64,000 nucleotides of DNA from NCBI RefSeq assembly GCF_020639365.1, contig NZ_JAINUL010000001.1:2002354-2066353 (forward strand), in the 5' to 3' direction. The notes under the pieces are model-generated. The model saw only the letters and a program-made list of their open reading frames with translations. It ran no database searches and had not been told where the DNA came from. Below, one piece after another: positions 42,017 to 49,713 of the stretch (the stretch's first letter is position 1; each line of letters begins with the position of its first letter). The position numbers and the translations under genes are program-made. This DNA comes from Streptomyces flavotricini. Lineage in GTDB: Bacteria; Actinomycetota; Actinomycetes; Streptomycetales; Streptomycetaceae.

Positions 42017-43019
42017 CGGGGTCGGGGTGGTGTCCGGGGGCGTCCCGTCAGTCCACTGTCCTTCCGTGTCGGGTCGGTCCGTCAAGGGCGCTCCCTGCGG
42101 TCGCGTCGCTCCGCGATGTCGCTGCGCTCCACCCTTGACCGACCGCCCCGCCCCGGAATGCCATAAGACTGCCGGGAAGCCCCCGAAGGAATGGCCGGGA
42201 GGTTACCGGGCAGGGACGGGCCCTCAGCGATGCCGACCGGCGGTCTCGGCCGGCCCTGTTCCCGTCCCGGGACCACCACCCCCGGCCATGGCAGGGGGCG
42301 CCCCAGATCGCTACGCGCTCCTCACGGCATGGCGACCGGCGACCGTCTGGGGCCGGACATAAGCCGCCCACACACCAGGTGCGAAAGGCCTTTCGGCGCC
42401 TGCACGCCGCCGGAGGACGCAAGAGGGCTTTCACGGGCGGCTTTCCGGGCGCCTGCAGACCGTCTGACGACGAAAAAGGGGCGAGATGAGGGCGAGAGGG
42501 AGTCTGATGCCGGATCTCTCAACCTCCCACTCCGACAAGGCGGTTTACGGGTTCCGATCGGTCACCAAAAGGGACAAACAGGCCGCAGGCGCCCCATCGG
42601 AGGGGTTGGTGCCGGCCATGGGCGGTCTATGTCCAGCCCCAGACGGCCGCCGGACGCTAAGACGTGAGGAGCACGTAGCGATCCGGGGCGAACGGGCGGG
42701 GGATGGTCATCTCACCGCTGTCCGGCGCGGGTTGACCTGCCGAGGTGCGGAATGACCGGCCATGACACCCTCTCGGCCTGCTGATGCACAGGAGACGCCG
42801 ATCGGCATCGCTGAGGGCCCGTCCCTGCCCGGTAACCTCCCGGCCATTCCTTCGGGGGCTTCCCGGCAGTCTTATGGCATTCCGGGGCGGGGCGGTCAGT
42901 CAAGGGGGGCCGAAGGCCATCGCGAAGCGACGCGACCGAAGGGAGCGCCCTTGACGGACCGACCCGACACGGAAGGACAGTGGACTGACGGGACGCCCCC
43001 GAACACCACCCCGACCCCG
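42017..43019. repeat. About 1-kb imperfect palindromic element without genes
   Basis: Left arm 42017-42247 and right arm 42791-43019 are inverted copies about 230 bp long, about 90% identical by eye; shared blocks include GTCCACTGTCCTTCCGTGTC and GGAATGCCATAAGACTGCCG. A second inner inverted pair is 42301-42370 with 42619-42688 (GATCGCTACG, CTCCTCAC, CGTCTGGGGC). The central 42371-42618 is less symmetric but has repeated GGCGCCTGC units. No frame has convincing protein character on either strand. Fills the 41978-43092 gap. Could be a MITE-like or decayed mobile element, or a dispersed genomic repeat. No flanking target duplication was found by eye. Confidence 0.8.
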
Positions 43020-43092
43020 AGCCCATGAGTCCCGCCCCCGAAGCCCCCGCCCCGGCCCGCCCGGCACCCCGCCGCCGAAGCCCCCGCCGGCC

Positions 43093-44181
43093 TCATGCTC
43101 CCTCCAGCCTTCCGACCCGTCCCTTCTCCCCCGCCGCCCAGCAGCCGCCGTCGCTCGCGCAGTCGACGGTGTCGAACGAGCCCGGGTCCAGCGGCCGCCA
43201 GGTCCTGCCCGCGTCCGTCGTGACGTCCGTGCCCGTCGGCCCCACCGCCAGGGCCGCCGTGCGCAGGTGCGGGAGCCAGGCCGCGCCCGAGCGGTAGGCG
43301 GGTGGCGGGGTCGGAGCCGGGCGCCAGGTGCGGCCCGCGTCCGCCGATACCGCGGCGGCCTGCGGGGAAGCCTCGCCGGTGCGGTAGTCGCCGCCGACCG
43401 CGAGGCCCGTCGTACGGTCGCGGAAGGCCAGGGCGAAGACCCCCTTGGCCGGATCCCCCGCCGGGATGCCCGATTCGGCGACCCGCCAGGTACGGCCGCG
43501 ATCGGCCGAGTGCAGGATCCGGGCGGTCGCGCCGCCGCCCGTGGCCAGCCAGGCGTCGCGCGGACCGGAGTTCACCAGGCACTGGCCACTGGCCGCGAAG
43601 CCCGCCTCGCCCGGCAGGGCGTCCGGCTTCCCCGCGCTCGGCAGCACCGCCCAGTTCCGGCCGCCGTCGTCCGTCGACAGGATCCGGAACCTGCCGTCCA
43701 CCGGGTCGCTCATGGCCAGCCCGTGCCGGGAGTCGAAGAAGGTGAGGCAGTCGTAGAAGGCCCGCGGGTCGGGGTTGCGGAAGGCCTCCGTCCAGGTGGC
43801 GCCGCCGTCCTCGGTGCGCAGCACCCGCGAAGCCTCGCCCTCCCCGATGGACAGGGCCACCGCGCGCCGCGCGTCGAAGGCCTCGATGTCGCGCAGCTCC
43901 AGGCCCTCCGCGACCGCGCCCGGCGGTGAGACGTCACGCCAGCTGCGGCCGCCGTCCGTCGTGCGCAACACCGTGCCCTTGGTGCCGGCCACCCAGGCCG
44001 TGGAGCGACTGACCGCCGCCAGTCCGCGGAACCGGGCGTCCTTGCCGGTGCCCTTCAGCGCCCAGCCCACGCTCTTGGCCCGTAATCCCTGCGGGTCGCC
44101 CAGGTCCTGCGCGTGCGCCGGGGCGGCCAGCAGACCCACCGCCAAAGCCGCCGCGCACATGCCAACTCCCAGAAGTCTCAT
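43093..44181 (-). CDS. Secreted BNR/YCF48-like repeat protein with a TTA codon
   Basis: 362-aa exported beta-propeller-type protein. Signal peptide: MRLLGVGMCAAALAVGLLAAPAHAQ, cleavage after AHA near residue 24. Repeated blades end in BNR/Asp-box motifs such as VLRTTDGGRSWRD, VLRTEDGGATWTE, ILSTDDGGRNWAV, ILHSADRGRTWRV and VTTDAGRTWRP. It resembles YCF48-related or oxidoreductase-type WD40/BNR proteins; binding partner unknown. Start ATG 44179-44181 puts the signal peptide at the N-terminus; an upstream ATG at 44232 adds basic residues. Codon 33 (44083-44085) is TTA, so translation should depend on the bldA tRNA. Divergent from the Fe-S protein. Confidence 0.83.
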   Translation of the reverse strand: MRLLGVGMCAAALAVGLLAAPAHAQDLGDPQGLRAKSVGWALKGTGKDARFRGLAAVSRSTAWVAGTKGTVLRTTDGGRSWRDVSPPGAVAEGLELRDIEAFDARRAVALSIGEGEASRVLRTEDGGATWTEAFRNPDPRAFYDCLTFFDSRHGLAMSDPVDGRFRILSTDDGGRNWAVLPSAGKPDALPGEAGFAASGQCLVNSGPRDAWLATGGGATARILHSADRGRTWRVAESGIPAGDPAKGVFALAFRDRTTGLAVGGDYRTGEASPQAAAVSADAGRTWRPAPTPPPAYRSGAAWLPHLRTAALAVGPTGTDVTTDAGRTWRPLDPGSFDTVDCASDGGCWAAGEKGRVGRLEGA

Positions 44182-44255
44182 GGCGCCGGAAGCTAATGCA
44201 CGCCGGATTCGGCGTCCAGGGTGCGTCCTCATCCCCGCGTTCCTACGCTGAGGCC

Positions 44256-44672
44256 ATGCCATCCAAGGAACCCAAGGCCTACGACGGCAAGCGCATCACC
44301 GTCACCTACGACACCGGGCGGTGCCTGCACGCCGCCGAATGCGTGCGCGGGCTCCCCGAGGTGTTCGACTCGGGGAAGCGTCCGTGGGTGCAGCCGGACG
44401 GCGCCGAGCCGGAGCGGGTCGCGGAGGTGATCCGCCGCTGCCCCTCGGGCGCGCTCCAGTACCGGCTCGCCTGCGAGGGGCCCACCGAGGAGCCGGACCG
44501 GCCCACCACGGTCGTGCGGTCGTCGGCCGGGCAGCTCGTCCTGCGCGGCGATCTGCGCGTGACGACCCCCGAGGGGGCCGTCCGACGGGAGACCAGGGCC
44601 ATGCTTTGCGCCTGTGGAGTGAGCGGGAACCAGCCGTTCTGTGACCACTCCGGGGCCTGCGGCAACGACTGA
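44256..44672 (+). CDS. Fer4_19 / CDGSH-type iron-sulfur protein
   Basis: 138-aa double-domain protein. Residues about 10-75 are a Fer4_19 (divergent 4Fe-4S) domain with YDTGRCLHAAECVRGLPEVFD and RCPSGAL. The C-terminal about 50 residues are CDGSH-like: AMLCACGVSGNQPFCDHSG. CDGSH proteins bind 2Fe-2S through C-x-C, C and a His four residues after the last Cys; here that position is Gly and a His occurs at +2 (C-D-H-S-G). ATG 44256 chosen as the first codon before the conserved KRITVTYDTGRC. Role in electron transfer unknown. Divergent from the BNR protein with about 74 bp between. Confidence 0.85.
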   Translation: MPSKEPKAYDGKRITVTYDTGRCLHAAECVRGLPEVFDSGKRPWVQPDGAEPERVAEVIRRCPSGALQYRLACEGPTEEPDRPTTVVRSSAGQLVLRGDLRVTTPEGAVRRETRAMLCACGVSGNQPFCDHSGACGND

Positions 44673-44849
44673 GAACCCTTCACCCACCCCCCTCCACCCG
44701 TCACTCTGTGCGATCAAACGGACGCGTTCCAGCCAATCGGTGACACAGCTCACGTCAGTTCGCATGCACGGATTTGCCGATTCCGGCGTCTATCCGGTTG
44801 CCGGGCCTCACCCACGCCCGGCAGCAGATCCGCCGCAAGGGAGCGAGCC

Positions 44850-45266
44850 TTGATCACTGTTATCGAGCAGGCCGTGCAGGCCCGTCTGGTCGCCACCGCC
44901 CCGAAGGTCGAGACCGTACCCGTCACGCTCTGCTACGACCGTTCGGATCCGTTCGCCGTGCGCATGGCCTTCCCCGCCCCCGCCACCCTGGAAGGCGTCG
45001 AGGTTTCGTGGACCTTCGCCCGCGAGCTCCTCGAATCGGGGCTGGACCGCCCGACGGGGTGGGGCGACGTGCGGGTGCGGCCGTACGACATCGACCGGAC
45101 CACCATCGAGTTCCACGCCTCCGAGGGCGTGGCGATCGTGCTGATGCTGACGGCCGAGCTCCACCGGTTCCTGGAGCGGGCCGCGACGATCGTGCCGCCG
45201 GGTCTGGAGCACCTGTACCTCGACATGGACCACAGCCTGGCCGAGCTGATGCGCGACCCGCGCTGA
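44850..45266 (+). CDS. SsgA-like sporulation/cell-division regulator (SALP)
   Basis: 138-aa SsgA-like protein; SALPs are found only in morphologically complex actinomycetes and control septum site, germination or spore wall assembly. Family features: VPVTLCYDRSDPFAVRMAF, VSWTFARELLESGL and GDVRVRP. The start is TTG 44850 with AAGGGAG just upstream; no ATG/GTG gives a better start. It lies alone, with a terminator hairpin 38 nt downstream. Which SALP (SsgA-G type) cannot be decided by eye. Confidence 0.9.
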   Translation: MITVIEQAVQARLVATAPKVETVPVTLCYDRSDPFAVRMAFPAPATLEGVEVSWTFARELLESGLDRPTGWGDVRVRPYDIDRTTIEFHASEGVAIVLMLTAELHRFLERAATIVPPGLEHLYLDMDHSLAELMRDPR

Positions 45267-45303
45267 ATCCGGATCCCCCGCCCTCCCGCGGTTAATTCGT
45301 TTG

Positions 45304-45324
45304 CGGGCGGCTCCCGGCCGCCCG
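45304..45324 (+). terminator. Hairpin after the ssgA-like gene
   Basis: CGGGCGGC, loop TCCCG, GCCGCCCG, a perfect 8-bp stem 37 nt past the stop of the ssgA-like gene. Likely terminator; it also isolates the ABC-F leader that follows. Confidence 0.6.
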
Positions 45325-45367
45325 TAGCTTCGTAGACGCCCCACTGCCGTCGAAACGGAGCAGGACG

Positions 45368-45443
45368 TTGCTCTTCTGAGGTCCGAGACACCGACCGATC
45401 CCGCTGATCCCGCCGATCCGACCCGTTCCGCGTCGGATCCGAC
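45368..45443 (+). promoter_or_regulatory. Candidate attenuator leader of ABC-F: mini-ORF plus hairpin
   Basis: In the leader of the ABC-F gene, GGAG (45357-45360) stands 7 nt before TTG CTC TTC TGA (45368-45379), a possible three-codon ORF (Met-Leu-Phe). Then GATCCGAC (45415-45422) and GTCGGATC (45432-45439) form a perfect 8-bp hairpin, and GTCGGATCCGAC (45432-45443) is itself palindromic, so alternative folds exist. Several antibiotic-resistance ABC-F genes in other bacteria are switched by ribosome stalling on tiny leader ORFs. Here this is only a candidate. Confidence 0.35.
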
Positions 45444-45496
45444 CGTCGGCTGTCTCCCCGCGTTGCACGCACCACTCACGCAACCTGGAGGCCTCC

Positions 45497-47137
45497 ATGA
45501 GCCATACCCCTGCATTCATCACCTGCTCCGCCCTGTCCTTCGACTGGCCCGACGGAACTCCCGTCTTCGAGGACTTCCAGCTGGCCGTCGGCCCCGGCCG
45601 TACCGGCCTGATCGGGGTCAACGGCTGCGGGAAGTCCACCCTGCTGAAACTCATCGCGGGTGAACTGACCGCATCCGACGGCCAGTCGTCCGTGGCCGGC
45701 ACCCTCGGGTACCTCCCGCAGAACGTCACCCTCGACACCGCCCTGCGCGTCGACGAGGCGCTCGGCATCCGCGCCACCCGCGCCGCCCTGCACGCCATCG
45801 AGGCGGGCGAGGCCACCGAGGCGAACTTCGCCGCGGTCGGCGACGACTGGGACGTCGAGGAACGCGCCCTGGCCACCCTCGACCAGCTCGGCCTCGCCCG
45901 GATCGGCCTGGACCGCACGGTCGGCGAACTGTCCGGTGGCGAAGGCGTGCTGCTGCGCCTCGCCGCGCTGCTGCTCGCCCGCCCCGACGTCCTGCTGCTG
46001 GACGAGCCGACGAACAACCTGGACCTGCGGGCCCGGCGCCGGCTGTACGCGGCGGTCGAGTCCTGGTCCGGGGTGATGCTCCTGGTCAGCCACGACCGCG
46101 AGCTGCTGGAGCGGGTCGACCAGATCGCCGACCTGCACGACGGCGAAGTCCGCTGGTACGGAGGGAACTTCTCGGCGTACGAGGAGCAGCTCGCCGCCGA
46201 GCAGGACGCGGCCGAACGGATGGTCCGGGTCGCGGAGGCCGACGTACAGCGGCAGAAGCGGGAACTGTCCGACGCCCACATGAAGTTGGCGCGGCGCAAA
46301 CGGTACGGCCAGAAGATGTACGACACGAAGCGCGAGCCGAAGATCGTCATGGGCGCCCGCAAGCGCGCGGCGCAGGAGTCGGCCGGCAAGCACCGCATCA
46401 TGCACGCGGAGAAGCTGGCACAGGCGAAGGAGCGGCTGGACCAGGCGGCGGAGGCCGTCCGGGACGACGACGAGATCCGGATCAAGCTGCCGGCCACCCA
46501 GGTCCCGCCCGGTCGCCGGGTCCTGACCCTGAGCAACGTGCGCCTGGCGCACGGAGCCCGGGTCGCGGGCGAGTGGGAGCTGCGCGGTCCGGAGCGGATC
46601 GCACTGGTGGGGCGCAACGGCTCCGGCAAGACGACCCTGCTGCGCACGATCGCGGGGGCGCTCGCACCGGTGTCCGGGGAGGCGATCACGCACGTGCCGA
46701 CGCGGTTCCTGCCGCAGCGGCTGGACGTGCTCGACGAGAGCCGGTCGGTGGTGGAGAACGTGGCCCGGTTCGCCCCGCAGGCATCGAACAACCTGATCCG
46801 GGCGCGGCTCGCGCACTTCCTGCTCCGGGGCGCCCGGGCGGACCGGCCGGCCGGCACCCTGTCGGGCGGCGAGCGGTTCCGGGCGGCGCTGGCGGCGCTG
46901 CTGCTGGCCGAGCCGGCTCCGCAGCTGCTGATGCTGGACGAGCCGACGAACAACCTCGACCTGGCGAGCGTACGGCAGCTCACGGACGCGCTGGAGTCGT
47001 ACGAGGGTGCACTGCTGGTGGCCAGCCATGACGTGCCGTTCCTGGAGTCGATCGGGATCACCCGGTGGCTGCTGCTCGACGGTGAGCTGAAGCCGACCAC
47101 GGCCGAGGAGGTGGGCGAGGCCCTCTGGCACGAGTGA
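45497..47137 (+). CDS. ABC-F family ATPase, antibiotic-resistance-like
   Basis: 546-aa twin-ATPase protein without membrane segments. Walker A GVNGCGKST (40-48) and GRNGSGKTT (about 373-381); signatures LSGGEGVL and LSGGERFR; Walker B LLLDEPTNNLDLRA and LMLDEPTNNLDLAS. The linker of about 115 residues (215-330) with KRYGQKMYDTKREPKIVMGARKRAAQES reaches towards the ribosomal P site/PTC in known members. Its overall layout resembles the OleB/VarM/LmrC-type antibiotic-protection ABC-Fs more than the housekeeping EttA type; this is inference. ATG 45497 follows CTGGAGG. Ends in a long hairpin terminator. Confidence 0.88.
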   Translation: MSHTPAFITCSALSFDWPDGTPVFEDFQLAVGPGRTGLIGVNGCGKSTLLKLIAGELTASDGQSSVAGTLGYLPQNVTLDTALRVDEALGIRATRAALHAIEAGEATEANFAAVGDDWDVEERALATLDQLGLARIGLDRTVGELSGGEGVLLRLAALLLARPDVLLLDEPTNNLDLRARRRLYAAVESWSGVMLLVSHDRELLERVDQIADLHDGEVRWYGGNFSAYEEQLAAEQDAAERMVRVAEADVQRQKRELSDAHMKLARRKRYGQKMYDTKREPKIVMGARKRAAQESAGKHRIMHAEKLAQAKERLDQAAEAVRDDDEIRIKLPATQVPPGRRVLTLSNVRLAHGARVAGEWELRGPERIALVGRNGSGKTTLLRTIAGALAPVSGEAITHVPTRFLPQRLDVLDESRSVVENVARFAPQASNNLIRARLAHFLLRGARADRPAGTLSGGERFRAALAALLLAEPAPQLLMLDEPTNNLDLASVRQLTDALESYEGALLVASHDVPFLESIGITRWLLLDGELKPTTAEEVGEALWHE

Positions 47138-47167
47138 ACCCGCGGCCGAGCGCGCGGCCGGCTCCGC

Positions 47168-47219
47168 GCCGGCGATGCCCGTCCGGACGGCGACAGCCGT
47201 CAAGGCGGGCATCGCCGGC
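47168..47219 (+). terminator. Long bipartite terminator after ABC-F
   Basis: GCCGGCGATGCCCG and its perfect 14-bp complement (47206-47219) enclose a second stem GACGGC-GACA-GCCGTC. It begins 31 nt past the ABC-F stop codon. Confidence 0.8.
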
Positions 47220-47342
47220 CACCTGCCGGGGCGACTTTCGTCCCGCCGGGCCCCTCCCGCACGCCTTCAAACTGCGCAGATAACCGGACGTAACCAGTCA
47301 TATGAACGCCTGGGGCTTGGCTGGCCCTCACGCTCCGCTTAA

Positions 47343-47372
47343 CCTACGGGTTCGTAGGCTACGGAACCGTAG
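47343..47372. promoter_or_regulatory. Double palindrome upstream of acyl-ACP desaturase, candidate TetR-type operator
   Basis: Two abutting dyads: CCTACG-GGTT-CGTAGG (47343-47358) and CTACGG-AA-CCGTAG (47359-47372), ending 28 nt before the desaturase start. TetR-family fatty-acid regulators such as DesT bind similar adjacent dyads at desaturase promoters; this is a likely repressor site for the gene at 47401. Confidence 0.6.
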
Positions 47373-47400
47373 GTATTTCGCTTTGTCCCCAGGAGCACCC

Positions 47401-48372
47401 GTGACGATCACCTCTCCCCACCTCGGCAGCTCGGAGGCGTGGACCGACGCCAAGCTGCTGTTCGCGCTGGAAGAGGTGGTCGAGAAGGAACTCAACCGCC
47501 ATCTGAAGGTCACCAAGGACTGGATGCCCCACGAGTACGTCCCGTGGAGCGACGGCCGGAACTTCCCGGGCTTCTTCGAGGACGGCGAGGCCTGGAACCC
47601 TCAGCAGTCCAAGGTCACCGACATCGGCAAGATCGCGCTGGTCGTGAACCTGCTGACCGAGGACAACCTCCCCAGCTACCACCACGAGATCGCCACGCTC
47701 TTCGGCCGCAACGGCGCCTGGGGCACGTGGGTGCACCGCTGGACGGCCGAGGAGGGCCGCCACGGCATCGTGATGCGCGACTACCTGCTGGCCTCGCGCG
47801 CCGTGGACCCGGACAAGCTGGAAGCGTTCCGCATGCAGCACATGTCGGAGGGCTTCGAGTCCGACAACCGGCACTCGATGCTGCACTCGGTGGCGTACGT
47901 GGCCTTCCAGGAGCTCGCGACCCGCATCTCGCACCGCAACACCGGCCACCAGTCCGGTGACCCGGTCTGCGACCGGATGCTGGCCCGCATCGCGCAGGAC
48001 GAGAACCTGCACATGGTCTTCTACCGCAACCTGCTGGGCGCGGCCTTCGAGCTCGCCCCGGACCTGACGATGCAGGCCGTGCGGGACGTCGTGGTCAACT
48101 TCCGGATGCCGGGACACGGCATGCCCGGCTTCGAGCGGATGGCCGCCCAGATGGCGATCGGCGGGGTCTACAACCTGCGGATCCACCACGACGACGTGCT
48201 GAGCCCGGTGATCCGCTTCCTGAAGATCATGGACATCGACGGCCTCGGCCCCGAGGGCCGGCAGGCCCAGGAGGAGCTCGGGCTCTTCATGAACGGCCTG
48301 GACTCCGAGGCCCGCAAGTTCGACGAGCGCCTGGCCGCCCGCGCCGCGCGTCTCGCGGCCCGCAAGGCCTGA
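47401..48372 (+). CDS. Acyl-ACP desaturase
   Basis: 323-aa soluble ferritin-like di-iron desaturase that introduces a double bond into acyl-ACP for membrane unsaturation. Di-iron ligand motifs AEEGRH (E118/H121) and DENLH (E201/H204) are present, together with upstream Glu residues in helices at about 26-36 and 77-92. AGGAG lies 5 nt before GTG 47401. The upstream double palindrome is probably its transcriptional operator. No desaturase electron-donor reductase lies adjacent. Confidence 0.92.
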   Translation: MTITSPHLGSSEAWTDAKLLFALEEVVEKELNRHLKVTKDWMPHEYVPWSDGRNFPGFFEDGEAWNPQQSKVTDIGKIALVVNLLTEDNLPSYHHEIATLFGRNGAWGTWVHRWTAEEGRHGIVMRDYLLASRAVDPDKLEAFRMQHMSEGFESDNRHSMLHSVAYVAFQELATRISHRNTGHQSGDPVCDRMLARIAQDENLHMVFYRNLLGAAFELAPDLTMQAVRDVVVNFRMPGHGMPGFERMAAQMAIGGVYNLRIHHDDVLSPVIRFLKIMDIDGLGPEGRQAQEELGLFMNGLDSEARKFDERLAARAARLAARKA

Positions 48373-48377
48373 CCGCC

Positions 48378-48442
48378 CCGCACTGCTCGACCGCACTGCT
48401 CGACCGACCGCACGGCCTGAGCGACCCGCACGGCCTGAGCGA
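48378..48442. repeat. Short tandem repeats after the desaturase gene
   Basis: CCGCACTGCTCGA is repeated exactly twice in tandem (48378-48390, 48391-48403); CCGCACGGCCTGAGCGA then occurs at 48408-48424 and again at 48426-48442. Noncoding spacer before the convergent WhiB gene. Confidence 0.8.
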
Positions 48443-48532
48443 TCCGCAACGCCCCGAGACCCTGGCACGGCCCCCGCCCCGCCAGGGTTTCGTGTTGTCC
48501 GGGCACGGATGGCCCGGAGGTGGCGGGCCCGG

Positions 48533-48802
48533 TCAGCCGCGCGGGCGCAGGGCGAGACGCTCCGACTCCGAGAGGCCGCCCCAGACGCCGAAGCGCTCGT
48601 CATTGGCCAAGGCGTACTCCAGGCATGCCGTGCGGCCCTCGCACGCCCCGCACAGCCGCTTCGCCTCCCGCAGGGACGAGCCCGGCTCCGGGAAGAAGAA
48701 GCCCGGCCCCGTCTGGGCGCAGAGGGCGAGGTCGTACCATGCGGGCGCTGCGGTGGTGGCGGTGGTGGTGGCGGTGTTCATCGACATGCCGGAGATACTC
48801 AT
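48533..48802 (-). CDS. WhiB-family 4Fe-4S transcriptional regulator
   Basis: 89 aa with the four invariant Cys: C28, C51, C54, C60 (C-x22-C-x2-C-x5-C), followed by the GVWGG turn at 72-76 and basic C-terminus LRPRG. WhiB proteins bind a redox/NO-sensitive 4Fe-4S cluster and act with the primary sigma factor. Three in-frame ATGs (48802, 48787, 48781) are possible starts; none has a strong ribosome site. Which Wbl subclass is not clear by eye. Convergent with the desaturase gene. Confidence 0.9.
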   Translation of the reverse strand: MSISGMSMNTATTTATTAAPAWYDLALCAQTGPGFFFPEPGSSLREAKRLCGACEGRTACLEYALANDERFGVWGGLSESERLALRPRG

Positions 48803-48864
48803 CGCCGCCGATGGACGTCCGATCAACGCCTGATCAACAACGCTCCGCTCCCGGCCGCGTGGCC

Positions 48865-49659
48865 TCAGGCGCCCGGTGCGGGAGCACTGGCGATGACCGC
48901 GAACCGTGCACCGTAGGGGTCCGCCAGCTTCGCGAAGCGGCCGACGCCCTCCATGGACACCGGCGACAGCCGGACCTTGCCGCCCGACTCCTCCGCCCCG
49001 GCCGCCGTCACATCGCAGTCGTCGACCTCGAAGTACGGGGTCCAGTAGGGCCGTTCGGCGTCCTCCACCGGGTCGACCCCGATCGGGACCAGTCCGCCGA
49101 AAGCCGCTTCCTCGGGCGTGCCCGCCGCCCTGACCACGGTGTACGAGCCGCCCTCGAAGGGCATCTCGCCGATCTCCCAGCCGAAGACGGAGCCGTAGAA
49201 GGCCGCGGCCGCCGGCACGTCGTGCGTGTACAGCTCGGTCCAGCACAGGCTGCCGACGTCGGTCACCACGCCGAGGCCTTCGATCCTGCCCGGCTGCCAG
49301 ACGGAGAACGTGACCCCCGCCGGGTCGGCGAAGATCGCCATCCGGCCGAGGCCCATGACGTCCCTGGGCTCGACCGCCACCGTGCCGCCCGCCTTGACCA
49401 CGGCGGCCGCGGTGGCGTCCGCGTCGGAGGTCTGGAAGTAGAGCGTCCAGGCCGTCCGGACCTCCTCGGGCGCGACGGCCATGCCGCCGGCCGCGATCTT
49501 GCCGTCGAGGCGGAACATCGCGTATCCGCCGGCCTCCTCACCACCCGGCCGGTAGTCCCAGCCGAACAGTCCGGTGTAGAACCCGGCGGCGCCGTCGAGG
49601 TCGGGCGTGCCGAGGTCGACCCAGTTCGGCGAGCCGTCCTTGTAGTCCGTCGTGAGCAT
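48865..49659 (-). CDS. VOC family protein (tandem glyoxalase/bleomycin-resistance domains)
   Basis: 264 aa with two VOC domains (about 8-125 and 140-260): PNWVDLGTPDLDGAAGFYTGLFGW and SLCWTELYTHDVPAAAAFYGSVFGWEI. It matches the CFP30B/27-kDa antigen type of actinobacteria. The metal ligand set was not checked residue by residue. GGAG 8 nt before ATG 49657-49659; the longer upstream frame to 49704 is rejected. Function (isomerase, dioxygenase or binding protein) unknown. Confidence 0.88.
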   Translation of the reverse strand: MLTTDYKDGSPNWVDLGTPDLDGAAGFYTGLFGWDYRPGGEEAGGYAMFRLDGKIAAGGMAVAPEEVRTAWTLYFQTSDADATAAAVVKAGGTVAVEPRDVMGLGRMAIFADPAGVTFSVWQPGRIEGLGVVTDVGSLCWTELYTHDVPAAAAFYGSVFGWEIGEMPFEGGSYTVVRAAGTPEEAAFGGLVPIGVDPVEDAERPYWTPYFEVDDCDVTAAGAEESGGKVRLSPVSMEGVGRFAKLADPYGARFAVIASAPAPGA

Positions 49660-49713
49660 GACCCGTACTCCTTCCGTCCTCCCTACGAGCATGGCACCCG
49701 CCACCGACAGCGC

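Noticed and set aside
42017..43019. Insertion sequence with transposase
   Set aside because: None of the open frames inside has DDE or HUH motifs or protein-like composition.
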